Of a stretch of DNA of 64,000 nucleotides, positions 56,946 through 64,000 are shown piece by piece (position 1 is the first letter of the stretch; each line of letters starts with the position of its first letter). Origin of the DNA: Fodinibius salicampi (GTDB lineage: Bacteria > Bacteroidota > Rhodothermia > Balneolales > Balneolaceae); the NCBI RefSeq assembly GCF_039545095.1, contig NZ_BAABRS010000004.1:186001-250000 (forward strand), in the 5' to 3' direction. The notes under the pieces were generated by a model. It made no database searches. It was not told the origin of the DNA and was given only the letters and a program-made list of their open reading frames with translations. Made by a program: the position numbers and the translations under genes.

Positions 56946-58655
56946 ATGTTTAACCATTATCCCGAATGGGCGCAGGAATTTGCCCAAAAATATCTGAGTC
57001 GTACGATAAACCAGTTTATACTACACGGAAATGTGCACGATTTGGTTCCGTTAGACCGAGAGAATAATAATTTTGTTCGATTGAAGACTTTTTTATCAGA
57101 AGAGTTTTTTGGGGCACGGGACTACGTCATTTTCTACGACCGTTCTTCAGGTATTTACTTTAGAGATGGAGAATCAAAAAAAGACTTTAACCGTGCGTTG
57201 TCGGGACGTGATTCACTGATGGGCACCGATTATGCGAATAAGCTTCCAAAGGATCCGGTTCGTGTATTTTCACTGTTGGAGCAGTATTTTCGCCTGCGTA
57301 TTGATGACAAAAAGAGTATCGCACTTATTATTGATTATGCGGAAACTATTGTACCAATGAACGAGGCTGGGTCTACGGGTTCCGAAGACCGTACCTCTAT
57401 GGTATATTTATCTCGTTGGGCGCATGATCCCATGTTTTTAGCCGCGGATTTTACAACGGTACTGCTAACTGAGAACCTGGCTGACCTGAATAAGACATTG
57501 GTTCAAAATCCCTATACTAACGAGCTCAAAATAAATATTCCTGATGAAAAGCAGCGGAAGAATTTTATCCACTTTGAAGTGGGAGAAGATAAGTTCGGGG
57601 GACTGTCAAATGTATCAGCCGAAGTGGTAGCCCAACAGACGGCAGGGCTGAATTTCATCAATATCCGAAGCATTCTTTCCAATGCCCGTGAAAATAAGGA
57701 AACTATAACCCACCACCGCCTTTCAGAAGCCAAAAAAGAGCTCATTGAAGCCGAAGCCTACGGCTTGTTGGAGTTTGTGGAAACCCATTACACGCTTGAC
57801 GACGTAGCGGGACATACTAAAGTGAAGGAGCATCTTCGGCATGCTGTGCAAGCCTTGAAAAATGGTCGGCGCGATGTACTTCCAATGGGATACCTCGTAT
57901 GCGGCCCTGTAGGAACGGGTAAAACATTTTTAGTGAATTGTTTTGCGAGTGAGGTGGGGATCCCCATGGTGAAGCTCAAAAACTTTCGGAGTCAATGGCA
58001 GGGGGTAACCGAAGGTAATCTGGAAAAAATACTGGGATTGCTTAAAGCTATGGCGCCCGTAGCCGTAATGATTGATGAGGCTGATGCGTATCTGGGAGAC
58101 CGTGATGCAAGTGGAGACAGCGGAGTATCCAGCCGGGTTTTTTCTCAAATTGCTACCTTTATGAGCGATACGCGTAACAGAGGACGCATACTTTGGTTCC
58201 TGATGACGGCCCGACCTGATTTGATGCCGGTAGATCTCAAGAGACAAGGTAGGGCAGAGGAGCACTTGGCACTATTTCCGCCCCACACCAAAGAGGAACG
58301 TGTGGAACTGTTCAAAGTTATGAAGAACAAAACGGGACTGGAACTTACCGAAGAATATGTACCGAAAACTATTGAGCAGGGGCTTAAGTCTTTCTCGGGT
58401 GCAGATATGGAAGCAGCGCTTACCCGGGCTAAATTTCGAGCCGCCGCTCAGGGAATGGGGAAAGTAACCCCTGAAATACTGGATATTGCTCTAAACGATT
58501 TTCTTCCGCCTACCTATCCGGAGGAAATAGAACTACAGACCCTTAGCGCGGTTATTGAGTGCACCTCTAAAGAGTTACTCCCCGAACGCTATCAGGAAAT
58601 GGATCGTGGTGATATTCTTGAAAAAATCGAGGATTTAAAACTGAGAATCGGCTAA
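56946..58655 (+). CDS. AAA family ATPase, Ycf46-like architecture
   Basis: A 569-residue AAA ATPase. An N-terminal region (about 1-270) looks like a degenerate AAA domain with no Walker A (INQFILHGNVHDLVPL, IALIIDYAETIVPM). It is followed by a canonical AAA domain with Walker A GPVGTGKT (320-327), Walker B VAVMIDEADAYLGD (D377/E378) and sensor-1-like FLMTARPD, then the C-terminal lid. This layout, degenerate plus active AAA, matches Ycf46 and relatives. With PspA-type genes in the cluster, a Vps4-like disassembly role is an attractive but untested inference. A strong terminator follows. Confidence 0.88.
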   Translation: MFNHYPEWAQEFAQKYLSRTINQFILHGNVHDLVPLDRENNNFVRLKTFLSEEFFGARDYVIFYDRSSGIYFRDGESKKDFNRALSGRDSLMGTDYANKLPKDPVRVFSLLEQYFRLRIDDKKSIALIIDYAETIVPMNEAGSTGSEDRTSMVYLSRWAHDPMFLAADFTTVLLTENLADLNKTLVQNPYTNELKINIPDEKQRKNFIHFEVGEDKFGGLSNVSAEVVAQQTAGLNFINIRSILSNARENKETITHHRLSEAKKELIEAEAYGLLEFVETHYTLDDVAGHTKVKEHLRHAVQALKNGRRDVLPMGYLVCGPVGTGKTFLVNCFASEVGIPMVKLKNFRSQWQGVTEGNLEKILGLLKAMAPVAVMIDEADAYLGDRDASGDSGVSSRVFSQIATFMSDTRNRGRILWFLMTARPDLMPVDLKRQGRAEEHLALFPPHTKEERVELFKVMKNKTGLELTEEYVPKTIEQGLKSFSGADMEAALTRAKFRAAAQGMGKVTPEILDIALNDFLPPTYPEEIELQTLSAVIECTSKELLPERYQEMDRGDILEKIEDLKLRIG

Positions 58656-58676
58656 AAAGTATAGGTATTTACCTCT

Positions 58677-58713
58677 AAAAGCCCGTCAGAATTAAATCTG
58701 ACGGGCTTTTTTT
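58677..58713 (+). terminator. Intrinsic terminator of the AAA ATPase gene
   Basis: AAAAGCCCGTCAGA pairs with TCTGACGGGCTTTT around a 6-base loop ATTAAA (58691-58696), and a run of T follows. This perfect 14-bp stem marks the end of the 52-58 kb cluster. Confidence 0.95.
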
Positions 58714-58740
58714 GTTTCCTAAGCTTTTTTTAATAGTTGT

Positions 58741-58780
58741 TAACTAAAATATTCAACCAAATAGTTGAAATTTATAGTTA
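58741..58780. promoter_or_regulatory. Palindromic operator upstream of the TetR gene
   Basis: TTCAAC (58752-58757) and GTTGAA (58764-58769) flank CAAATA, and an outer pair TAACTA (58741-58746) and TAGTTA (58775-58780) extends the dyad. It lies about 45-84 bases before the TetR ATG, a position expected for autoregulation of the TetR-TolC operon. Confidence 0.65.
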
Positions 58781-58824
58781 GATGATTTAGATTACCTTCA
58801 GAATGTTAAACCAAAGATTCTATT

Positions 58825-59442
58825 ATGAGCGAAAATAAATCAGGAACAGAGGAACAAATTTTTGAAGCGGCCAGCCGGGTTTTCCAGCGAAAAGGATATG
58901 CTGGCGCCCGGATGCAGGAGATTGCTGATGAGGCAGACATTAATAAATCGATGCTCCATTATTATTACCGCAATAAAGACAAGCTTTTCCAGAAAGTTTA
59001 CCAAAGGGAAGTGAGTCGCTTTTTCCCGGTAATATTCAAGGTGCTCAGCTCCAAAGATCCACTTGATGAAAAATTAGAACGACTTATTGATACTTATTAC
59101 GGCTTCCTGAATGATAATCCCAAGATGGCCCAATTCATCATTTATGAGATGAATCAAAATCCCGATCGGTTTCGGAGCTTTATCAAAGAAAAGGGTATTC
59201 ATCCACCGGCTGAATTTACGCGGCAAATCAAAGAGGCGATCAATGAAGAGCGAATGGATGCCGTAGATCCTACGCAATTATTGATAAGTATTGTAGGTAT
59301 TATCCTCTTTCCCTATATCGCCAGAACGATGGTTGAGGTGTTTTTTGAATACGATGAAAAGCAGTTTTTGAAATTTCTCAAAGAGAGAAAGCCCTTTTTG
59401 GTGGATTTTATTCTGAGTGGAATTAATTATACAAGACCATGA
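58825..59442 (+). CDS. TetR family transcriptional regulator
   Basis: A 205-residue repressor. The HTH domain covers about residues 8-55 (EEQIFEAASRVFQRKGYAG, then MQEIADEADINKSMLHYYYRNKDKLF), with the classic TetR recognition helix; the rest is the ligand-binding all-helical domain. It starts the efflux operon and overlaps the TolC gene by 4 bases. A palindrome upstream suggests self-repression of the whole operon. This layout is like the TetR-headed HlyD/ABC operons (CecR-YbhGFSR type) of other bacteria. Confidence 0.92.
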   Translation: MSENKSGTEEQIFEAASRVFQRKGYAGARMQEIADEADINKSMLHYYYRNKDKLFQKVYQREVSRFFPVIFKVLSSKDPLDEKLERLIDTYYGFLNDNPKMAQFIIYEMNQNPDRFRSFIKEKGIHPPAEFTRQIKEAINEERMDAVDPTQLLISIVGIILFPYIARTMVEVFFEYDEKQFLKFLKERKPFLVDFILSGINYTRP

Positions 59443-60716
59443 CTTTTTTAACGATTGCCATTTTTTTTGTTTTATCATTTTTTGGATCAGTACAACCAGA
59501 TTCGATAAGTCTGGACTACTGCTATCAGCAGGCATATGAACATTATCCCACCGCTAAGAATGTTGAACTCCAGAAGAAGATTACGGAGCTCAATGTCCAT
59601 ATCGCAAACACCGGTTACTTCCCGGATATCACGATAAATGGACAAGCCACTTACCAGTCGGAAGTGACTGAGATAGGATTGTCCGGTGGGGGAGGTCTGC
59701 CGAGCATCAGTAAAGATCAATACGAGGGGTCGGTTGATGTAACCCAGACGATTTTTAACGGCGGAGCGGTGGAAATCCAAAAGGAGCTGGAGAGAGCCAA
59801 AGGAGAGCAACAAATGCACGCTACGGAAGTGAACTTGCAACAAATACGCTCCCAGATCGACCAGGTCTATTTCGGTATTCTGCTTTCTCAGCAACAAGCG
59901 AAAACCATTAATTTGTTGATTGAAAACCTGGAAGAACAGTTATCTGCTGTACGCTCACAGGTAGAAAATGGAGTACTTCTTCCCAGCCAGCAACATATTC
60001 TTAAAGCAGAACTAATCAGCGCGCGCCAGGATTCCATAGATAATCATTCAAATATAAAGGCCGGATACGAGGTCTTAAGTGAGATTATCGGAGAGGAAAT
60101 TATTCCTAAAGCAAAGTTGGTGCTACCGAAAGAGCAGCCTGGCTACCAATCCCTTCATCCCCAGCGTGCAGAGTTAAATTTATTTGAAAGCAGGCGACAG
60201 ACACTTGAACAGCAGAGAAAATTAGTTCGAACCAAACAAATGCCATCACTTGCCGCATTTGGAACGGCGGCATATGGACGTCCCGGACTCAATTTCCTGA
60301 ATGATGACTTCCACGATTACTATATAGCTGGCGTGAAGGTACGATGGAACGTGTGGGATTTTTTTAATGCCGATCGGGAGCAGCAGATTTTAAAGATCGA
60401 ACAGCAAAAGATAGATCATGAGCAGCGTGCATTTCAGCGTCAGCTCAATGCTTCGCTTGATCGTATTAGCGAGCATATTGGATCCATAAAGGAAAATATG
60501 AAGCGGGACCGGGAGATTATTGAACTTCGCCAACAAGTGGTGAAGGAAAGTGCCAGTCAGCTTAAAAACGGGGTGATTACAGCTACGGAGTATGTTATGG
60601 AGCTGACCCGTGCAAATCAGGCGCGCCTTTCACTTTATATCAACAGGGTGCGTTTGTCGCAGGCAAAGGTAGAATATTTGACAACATTGGGAATACCTGC
60701 TGATGGTATTCGATAA
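59439..60716 (+). CDS. TolC family outer-membrane efflux protein
   Basis: A 425-residue TolC-type channel. A signal peptide covers about residues 1-19, and the two-fold repeat begins DYCYQQAYEHYPTAKNVELQKKITELNVH. Helical segments are at about 115-200 and 265-340, and the repeat closing is LKNGVITATEYVMELTRANQARLS. It overlaps TetR by 4 bases and would form the outer-membrane part of the HlyD-ABC exporter encoded 1.8 kb downstream. It is not a close copy of the RND-linked channel at 4833-6179. Confidence 0.9.
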   Translation: MTFLTIAIFFVLSFFGSVQPDSISLDYCYQQAYEHYPTAKNVELQKKITELNVHIANTGYFPDITINGQATYQSEVTEIGLSGGGGLPSISKDQYEGSVDVTQTIFNGGAVEIQKELERAKGEQQMHATEVNLQQIRSQIDQVYFGILLSQQQAKTINLLIENLEEQLSAVRSQVENGVLLPSQQHILKAELISARQDSIDNHSNIKAGYEVLSEIIGEEIIPKAKLVLPKEQPGYQSLHPQRAELNLFESRRQTLEQQRKLVRTKQMPSLAAFGTAAYGRPGLNFLNDDFHDYYIAGVKVRWNVWDFFNADREQQILKIEQQKIDHEQRAFQRQLNASLDRISEHIGSIKENMKRDREIIELRQQVVKESASQLKNGVITATEYVMELTRANQARLSLYINRVRLSQAKVEYLTTLGIPADGIR

Positions 60717-60774
60717 GGTTGAAGGTAAAGCTTATTTGTGATATGCGATAACGAACAACAGGTTATAAAAATAA

Positions 60775-60823
60775 AAGGTGCAACGTGCCCCGCTTTTGGC
60801 AAAGTAAGAAGCACGCGCACCTT
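60775..60823 (+). other. Leader stem-loop 1 upstream of the outer-membrane barrel gene
   Basis: AAGGTGC (60775-60781) pairs with GCACCTT (60817-60823), and GTGC (60785-60788) with GCAC (60811-60814). A small inner CTTT/AAAG stem is possible (60793-60796 with 60801-60804). There is no T-run after it, so it is not an ordinary terminator. Confidence 0.6.
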
Positions 60824-60835
60824 CAATCATTAATC

Positions 60836-60864
60836 GGGTTCATCGGCCAAAAGGCAGATGTCCC
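60836..60864 (+). other. Leader stem-loop 2 just before the ribosome binding site
   Basis: GGG (60836-60838)/CCC (60862-60864), CATC (60841-60844)/GATG (60857-60860) and GCC (60846-60848)/GGC (60853-60855) close an AAAA loop, with one G-A mismatch and short bulges. It ends 16 bases before the GGAGG ribosome binding site at 60880-60884. Confidence 0.6.
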
Positions 60865-60890
60865 AGCATTCCAAATTACGGAGGTTTATT

Positions 60891-61544
60891 ATGCAAATCA
60901 ATCAGTTAAAATATCTTGGACTTTTTACTGCTACTCTTTTAGCAACACTGCTTTTTGTCAGTTCAACAGTCAATGCACAGAGGATTAAGAGCGCGCCATT
61001 AAGCTGGGGATTAAAGGGAGGAGTTAACTTGGCTACTCTCTATGGTGATGATGTTAATGATACCGAGATTGCAACGGGATTCAATGGGGGCTTATTCTTT
61101 AGCTATGCATTTAGTCCTCGTCTGTCCCTCCAGCCCGAGATGCTTTTTAGCATGAAGGGAGCAGAATTAGATAATAGTGTTTCAGGGCAAGAGACTACTA
61201 CTGATTATGAGTTAGGTTATCTGGAAGTACCAGTATTATTCAAATATCATCTGGTAACTGGTAATACTTTGCATCCAAATATTCTTGTCGGCCCTGCAAT
61301 TGGATTTAAACTATATGGTAATGCAAACGATCGCGACATCGATGATGAAATACAGGATGCAGAATTTGGACTGACGTTTGGTGGGGGGCTTGATGCAGAG
61401 GTAGCTTCATCTCCAACTGATTTTATCCAAACTGTAGGATTAGATCTGCGTTATACATTGGGGCTTACCGATGTGTTTGATATAGCTGGAGATCCGGAGG
61501 CAAAAAACAGGGTATTCACTATTGCACTGGCCGTAGGTTTTTAG
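60891..61544 (+). CDS. Porin-family outer-membrane beta-barrel protein
   Basis: A 217-residue outer-membrane barrel of the OMP_b-brl type. I chose the ATG at 60891 because GGAGG (60880-60884) lies 6 bases before it and it opens a clean signal peptide (MQINQLKYLGLFTATLLATLLF... ending near VNAQ); the in-frame ATG at 60858 lies inside a leader hairpin. The mature part begins SWGLKGGVNLATLYGDD and alternates strands up to a final VFTIALAVGF ending in phenylalanine, the BamA signal. The role is unknown. It is inserted between TolC and HlyD genes of an efflux operon. Confidence 0.85.
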   Translation: MQINQLKYLGLFTATLLATLLFVSSTVNAQRIKSAPLSWGLKGGVNLATLYGDDVNDTEIATGFNGGLFFSYAFSPRLSLQPEMLFSMKGAELDNSVSGQETTTDYELGYLEVPVLFKYHLVTGNTLHPNILVGPAIGFKLYGNANDRDIDDEIQDAEFGLTFGGGLDAEVASSPTDFIQTVGLDLRYTLGLTDVFDIAGDPEAKNRVFTIALAVGF

Positions 61545-61625
61545 GTCAATAAATTTACTAACCTGTCTGATGGCGGATAGCGCTGTCAAGCAGACTCTTA
61601 TAAAAAGATACAAAATCAGGTTACC

Positions 61626-62480
61626 ATGTTTTTGATCAACTTACGACAGGATGGAGTCAAAGGAAATACTTTTTCCCGGTTTGAGCAGATATCTTACTTA
61701 GACGAAGATATGAAACTGCACTCGATGACGGACGATGATTTAATGCAGCAGGTAGCACAAAAAAATATTTTAGTGCTTATCCATGGTTTCAATAATACTA
61801 CCCATCATATTCAGTCAGTCTTTAAAAAGATAGAACAACAATATCGCATATTTTTTAACTCGGAATACGATGCTATTATCGGATATGTATGGCCAGGGGG
61901 AGAATCAGAGTTTAATTACTTTAAGTCCAAACGAAATGCCCGTAGGGCCGGTCGGCAATTGCGCCATTGGATTAATCGATTCAGTAAAGCAAAATGTACT
62001 ATCGATGTAATTGGTCATAGTATGGCAACTATTGTGGGATACCATGCCTTGAAGACTAACAAAAAGATGAGAATCCGGAATGTGTTTTCGTTCGGAGCTG
62101 CAGTATCTCAAAATATTTTTCTAAAAGAGAGTACAGAGCAAATAATACAGAAAATGGATAGCCTTTATTTGTTCCATACGGAAAATGATGACATTCTTAA
62201 ATACTGGTTTCGCTTGGTAGAATGGCAGGATGCGGTGGGCTATTCCGGATTACAGAACCAAACCGAAGTAGTCTCGCATTTGGAGAAACTTACCATCGTT
62301 GATTGCAGCGAGGTAATCTCAAATCATACCGAATACTGGAATTCCAGAGTTGTTTTTGAATTTATTGGAAAGACTCTTTCGGGAAAACAATACCCCAGAA
62401 AATACAAGCTTTTGCCGGGGTTCCACACGGTATTCGATAAGGTTTTCGGTGATTCTAAAAAACGATTGTCCACAGCATGA
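61626..62480 (+). CDS. Alpha/beta hydrolase (DUF900-like)
   Basis: A 284-residue cytoplasmic hydrolase-fold protein. The oxyanion start VLIHGFNNTTHHIQ and the nucleophile elbow GHSMA (S132) are present; a likely catalytic histidine near the C-terminus is NHTEYW. The pattern resembles the DUF900/PGAP1-like group. No signal peptide is seen. Its substrate is unknown. It sits 81 bases after the barrel gene and 45 before the HlyD gene; whether it belongs to the exporter function or merely shares the transcript is open. Confidence 0.7.
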   Translation: MFLINLRQDGVKGNTFSRFEQISYLDEDMKLHSMTDDDLMQQVAQKNILVLIHGFNNTTHHIQSVFKKIEQQYRIFFNSEYDAIIGYVWPGGESEFNYFKSKRNARRAGRQLRHWINRFSKAKCTIDVIGHSMATIVGYHALKTNKKMRIRNVFSFGAAVSQNIFLKESTEQIIQKMDSLYLFHTENDDILKYWFRLVEWQDAVGYSGLQNQTEVVSHLEKLTIVDCSEVISNHTEYWNSRVVFEFIGKTLSGKQYPRKYKLLPGFHTVFDKVFGDSKKRLSTA

Positions 62481-62525
62481 AGGGAAGAAGTCAGGAATTA
62501 AAATCTGAGTTATAACAATAAAAAC

Positions 62526-63464
62526 ATGTTACATATAAATAGATTATCACAGGTTACAATAGTAAGGCACGTAGTCGGCAAGCTGCATTGGTTCTTTTAT
62601 ACAGTACCGCTGTTAGTTCTGCTTGCGGGCTGCGCTTCCGAAGAAAAATCGGATACTTACGGGCAATTTGAAGCGACAGAAACTTCCATTTCTTCTGAGG
62701 TGCCGGGCAAACTAATAAAGTACACCATTAACGAAGGGGATCGCCTTGACCAGAATACGCAGGTTGGCCAGGTGGATACCACGCGCCTGTCACTGCAGAA
62801 GAAAGAATTAAGATCACAATTAGAATCAGTCCGTTCTAAAATTGAAAATATAGATGCGCAGGTTGCAGTCCAGCAAGAAGAATTAGCCCTGGCCCGGACC
62901 AACTTGAAGCGAACGGAAGCTCTGCACGAAGATGGCGCTGCTACCGAACAGCAGCTGGATGATACCCGAACCAAGGTACAGACTATGGAGAAAAGGATTC
63001 GAGCTCTCCAAACCGAAAAACAATCCATCCGGGCTGAAATGGAGACTATCCGAACGCGTATTGAACAGGTGGAGGATCAGATTGACGATGCCCTGATAAT
63101 GAATCCGGTAAACGGAACGGTACTTACCTCTTTTGTGGAGACCTATGAAATGATCCGGCAAGGCCAGCCGCTTTATGAAATTGCCAATTTGGATACGTTG
63201 GAGCTTCGGGTTTATATCAGTGGAGCACAATTACCTTCTGTGAAGCTTGGACAGCGAGTTGAAGTATTAGTTGATAAAAACGCTGAGGAAAATCAGGCAA
63301 TGGAGGGAAAAGTAAGCTGGATTGCATCTGAAGCAGAGTTTACTCCCAAAATGATCCAAACCAAGGAGGAACGGGTAACACAGGTATATGCCGTGAAAGT
63401 TCGAGTACCTAATCCCAATGGTATTTTAAAAATAGGGATGCCCGGAGAAGTGAATTTTGAATAG
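62526..63464 (+). CDS. HlyD family periplasmic adaptor lipoprotein
   Basis: A 312-residue adaptor for the ABC exporter downstream. An N-terminal extension precedes the lipobox LLAGC (C36). The mature part has lipoyl strands (SSEVPGKLIKYTINEGD), a long coiled-coil hairpin (about 85-175, with LARTNLKRTEALHEDGAATEQQL) and the second lipoyl half (NPVNGTVLTSFVETYEMI). This is the EmrA/YbhG-like branch. Ten bases separate it from the ABC ATPase gene. Confidence 0.9.
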   Translation: MLHINRLSQVTIVRHVVGKLHWFFYTVPLLVLLAGCASEEKSDTYGQFEATETSISSEVPGKLIKYTINEGDRLDQNTQVGQVDTTRLSLQKKELRSQLESVRSKIENIDAQVAVQQEELALARTNLKRTEALHEDGAATEQQLDDTRTKVQTMEKRIRALQTEKQSIRAEMETIRTRIEQVEDQIDDALIMNPVNGTVLTSFVETYEMIRQGQPLYEIANLDTLELRVYISGAQLPSVKLGQRVEVLVDKNAEENQAMEGKVSWIASEAEFTPKMIQTKEERVTQVYAVKVRVPNPNGILKIGMPGEVNFE

Positions 63465-63473
63465 CATTATATT

Positions 63474-64000
63474 ATGAAACCATTAGTCATTGAACATATC
63501 ACAAAAAGTTATGGAAAGGTCCAGGCTCTGAAGGATGTTTCCTTCGAAGTAGAGAGGGGAGAACTTTTCGGCTTTATCGGTCCCGACGGAGCGGGAAAGA
63601 CCTCTCTGTTTCGTATTCTGACGACGTTAATAAAACCCGATTCTGGTACGGCCACAGTTTTAGGAATGGATGTGATAGAAGACTATCGTTCCATTCGTCC
63701 CAAGCTTGGATACATGCCCGGACAGTTTGCGCTGTACCAGGATTTAAGCGTGCGGGAGAATATGAATTTCTTTGCCTCGGTCTTTGGTACCACACTGGAA
63801 GAAAATTACGATTTGGTAGCTCCGATTTATAGTCAGCTCGAAAAGTTTGAAGACCGATTGGCTGGTGCCCTATCCGGTGGAATGAAACAGAAGCTGGCGT
63901 TAAGTTGCGCGCTTATCCATAAGCCGGAGCTACTCGTGTTGGACGAACCCACAACGGGAGTGGATGCGGTATCACGACAGGAATTCTGGGAGATGCTCCA
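63474..64000 (+). CDS. ABC transporter ATP-binding protein (partial, runs off window)
   Basis: The first 175 residues of an ABC ATPase, incomplete at the window end. Walker A GPDGAGKT is at residues 36-43, the signature LSGGM at 133-137 and Walker B LLVLDEP at 153-159. It resembles the CcmA/YbhF type used with ABC-2 permeases. The aspartate in place of asparagine in the Walker A region (GPDGAGKT) is common in the YbhF group, in which two ATPase domains are fused; whether a second domain follows lies outside the window. It is the last gene visible in the TetR-headed operon. Confidence 0.9.
   Translation, partial: MKPLVIEHITKSYGKVQALKDVSFEVERGELFGFIGPDGAGKTSLFRILTTLIKPDSGTATVLGMDVIEDYRSIRPKLGYMPGQFALYQDLSVRENMNFFASVFGTTLEENYDLVAPIYSQLEKFEDRLAGALSGGMKQKLALSCALIHKPELLVLDEPTTGVDAVSRQEFWEML

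Noticed and set aside
60775-60823. Cobalamin riboswitch
   Set aside because: GGTGC with a nearby GCCCCGC recalls part of the cobalamin aptamer, but the conserved GCCACTG core and B12 box order are not present. It is kept as an unclassified structured leader.
60858-60890. Upstream in-frame start of the outer-membrane barrel
   Set aside because: It lies in a leader hairpin and lacks a ribosome binding site, whereas the ATG at 60891 follows GGAGG by 6 bases.
61560-61600. Terminator after the outer-membrane barrel gene
   Set aside because: GTCTG and CAGAC could pair but the stem is short and there is no T-run.

Overview
The window is a gene-dense chromosomal segment, with about 59 protein genes and no rRNA, tRNA, insertion sequence, prophage or CRISPR. 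It comes from a Gram-negative bacterium: it has BamA, Skp-like chaperones, TolC-type channels and RND and HlyD adaptors. Moderate-to-low GC, sparse Shine-Dalgarno sequences, several TAnnTTTG-like promoter boxes and the purH-mreBCD-mrdA-rodA gene order point to the Bacteroidota/Rhodothermota/Balneolota side of the tree. A Balneolales-like (Fodinibius/Gracilimonas type) organism is my best guess, made from protein character alone.

Layout. 1-6.2 kb: thioredoxin, then a complete RND efflux operon (adaptor, pump, TolC). 6.2-20.5 kb: mixed housekeeping genes. These are an RsbW-like kinase, glutamate dehydrogenase, a divergent PiT-like membrane protein, an HNH protein, mnmA, a metallophosphoesterase with altered metal ligands, a DUF255 protein with mgsA, ndk, a NamZ-like lipoprotein, rlmB, two small membrane proteins and a GDPD. 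20.6-34.7 kb: a plus-strand run with pyrG, Nudix, amidohydrolase, nadE, an MltD-like transglycosylase, PHP phosphoesterase, ribH, uppS, bamA and three consecutive Skp/OmpH genes. 34.8-36.6 kb: a VWA protein and rnhB, divergent. 36.6-47.3 kb: a long minus-strand block reading recA-recX-AI-2E transporter-purN-purH-mreB-mreC-mreD-mrdA-rodA. 47.3-52 kb: a 0.5-kb intergenic region with a CRP-like palindrome, then a GlcNAc-kinase-like gene, tatD, pdxB and a pyrimidine-nucleoside phosphorylase.

The most unusual part is 52.1-58.7 kb. It holds a PspA/IM30 gene, a small protein that resembles only the C-terminal half of that PspA, a membrane-anchored coiled-coil protein, an enoyl-CoA hydratase, a CorC/CNNM-type protein and a Ycf46-like AAA ATPase. 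Two of these genes, the half-PspA and the ATPase, start directly after 7-bp tandem arrays (GCTAACT x16 and GCTAACC x9). The sequences just upstream of the two arrays are also recognisably related. I infer a candidate membrane-maintenance module, formally like ESCRT-III plus a Vps4-type ATPase, carrying a duplicated repeat-bearing leader.

58.8 kb to the end: a TetR-headed efflux operon (TetR, TolC, HlyD, ABC ATPase) with a clear palindromic operator. Two extra genes sit inside it, an outer-membrane barrel preceded by a strongly structured leader and an alpha/beta hydrolase. The last gene runs off the window.
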